This document shows positions 63,903 to 64,000 of a stretch of DNA of 64,000 nucleotides, piece by piece (position 1 is the first letter of the stretch; every line of letters starts with the position of its first letter). The stretch is from Aurantibacter_A sp039941195 (lineage in GTDB: Bacteria; Bacteroidota; Bacteroidia; Flavobacteriales; Flavobacteriaceae), in NCBI RefSeq assembly GCF_039941195.1, contig NZ_JBDVFA010000010.1:1-64000 (forward strand), given 5' to 3'. The notes under the pieces were generated by a model. That model was not told the DNA's origin, did not search any database, and saw only the letters and a list, made by a program, of their open reading frames with translations. The translations under genes and the position numbers were made by a program.

Positions 63903-64000
63903 TTAGAATAAGGGAATTTTAGATAGCTAAGTTAATGAACTATCAAAAAAATTAAGCGTCATTTGTTATCTTTAAATAAAACAATCAATTTTTAGGATAG

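Overview
The window looks like a chromosomal segment of a member of the Bacteroidota, most likely a Flavobacteriaceae. The DNA is AT-rich and the proteins include type IX secretion (T9SS) cargo with a gliding-motility C-terminal domain, a PorP/SprF-like protein, a TonB-dependent receptor paired with a DUF4249 lipoprotein, DUF2807 and DUF1853 proteins, a short (287-residue) primary sigma factor, and several promoters close to the Bacteroidota TTG / TAnnTTTG pattern. Genus cannot be decided from the sequence. I found no rRNA, tRNA, CRISPR array, insertion sequence or prophage; most of the window reads as ordinary chromosome.

Layout. 1-591: 3' end of a heparinase II/III-like lyase. 618-5218 (minus): an ECF sigma factor operon with a transmembrane putative anti-sigma protein, an adhesin-like secreted protein, two paralogous outer-membrane barrels, a 63-residue ORF and a DUF2807 lipoprotein. 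5392-15945 (minus): metabolic and regulatory genes (PLP decarboxylase, DEAD-box helicase, XRE regulator, GH2 enzyme, GNAT, YoaK-like and SBF-like transporters, P1 peptidase, thioredoxin-reductase-like flavoprotein). 16086-18140: a divergent Fur-family regulator, a small ABM-like protein, and a Crp-type regulator with a DoxX-like protein. 18412-21649: TonB receptor and DUF4249 operon. 22665-25800: a VWA, Coa1-like and AAA+ (MoxR-like) trio. 25866-28057: OmpR-type two-component system. 28304-30854: two repeat-containing lipoproteins. 32132-37833: TruA, CysM/CysE, a thioesterase and an M19 dipeptidase. 38031-46512: a hybrid kinase, response regulator, HEAT protein, glycosyltransferase 2, TPR membrane protein and YaiO-like barrel, which looks like an exopolysaccharide export operon with its own phosphorelay. 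46728-46962: two tandem homologous mini-ORFs. 47033-47896: primary sigma factor. 48081-55833: helicase, glycosyltransferase, MenB and VWA genes. 56212-62224: T9SS type B cargo, PorP/SprF and OmpA operon. 62571-63902: a class C beta-lactamase-like hydrolase.

Regulatory reading. A 30-bp element, TGCAAC-N17-GTCTTT, occurs three times at the right orientation: before the ECF sigma gene, before one of its operon barrels, and before the distant TonB receptor gene. This predicts an autoregulated sigma regulon that includes the receptor. A second shared element, CGTGAC-N22-TAGTTTG, precedes both lipoprotein genes at 28304 and 29964. Inverted and direct repeats mark probable operators for the Fur-family and XRE regulators.
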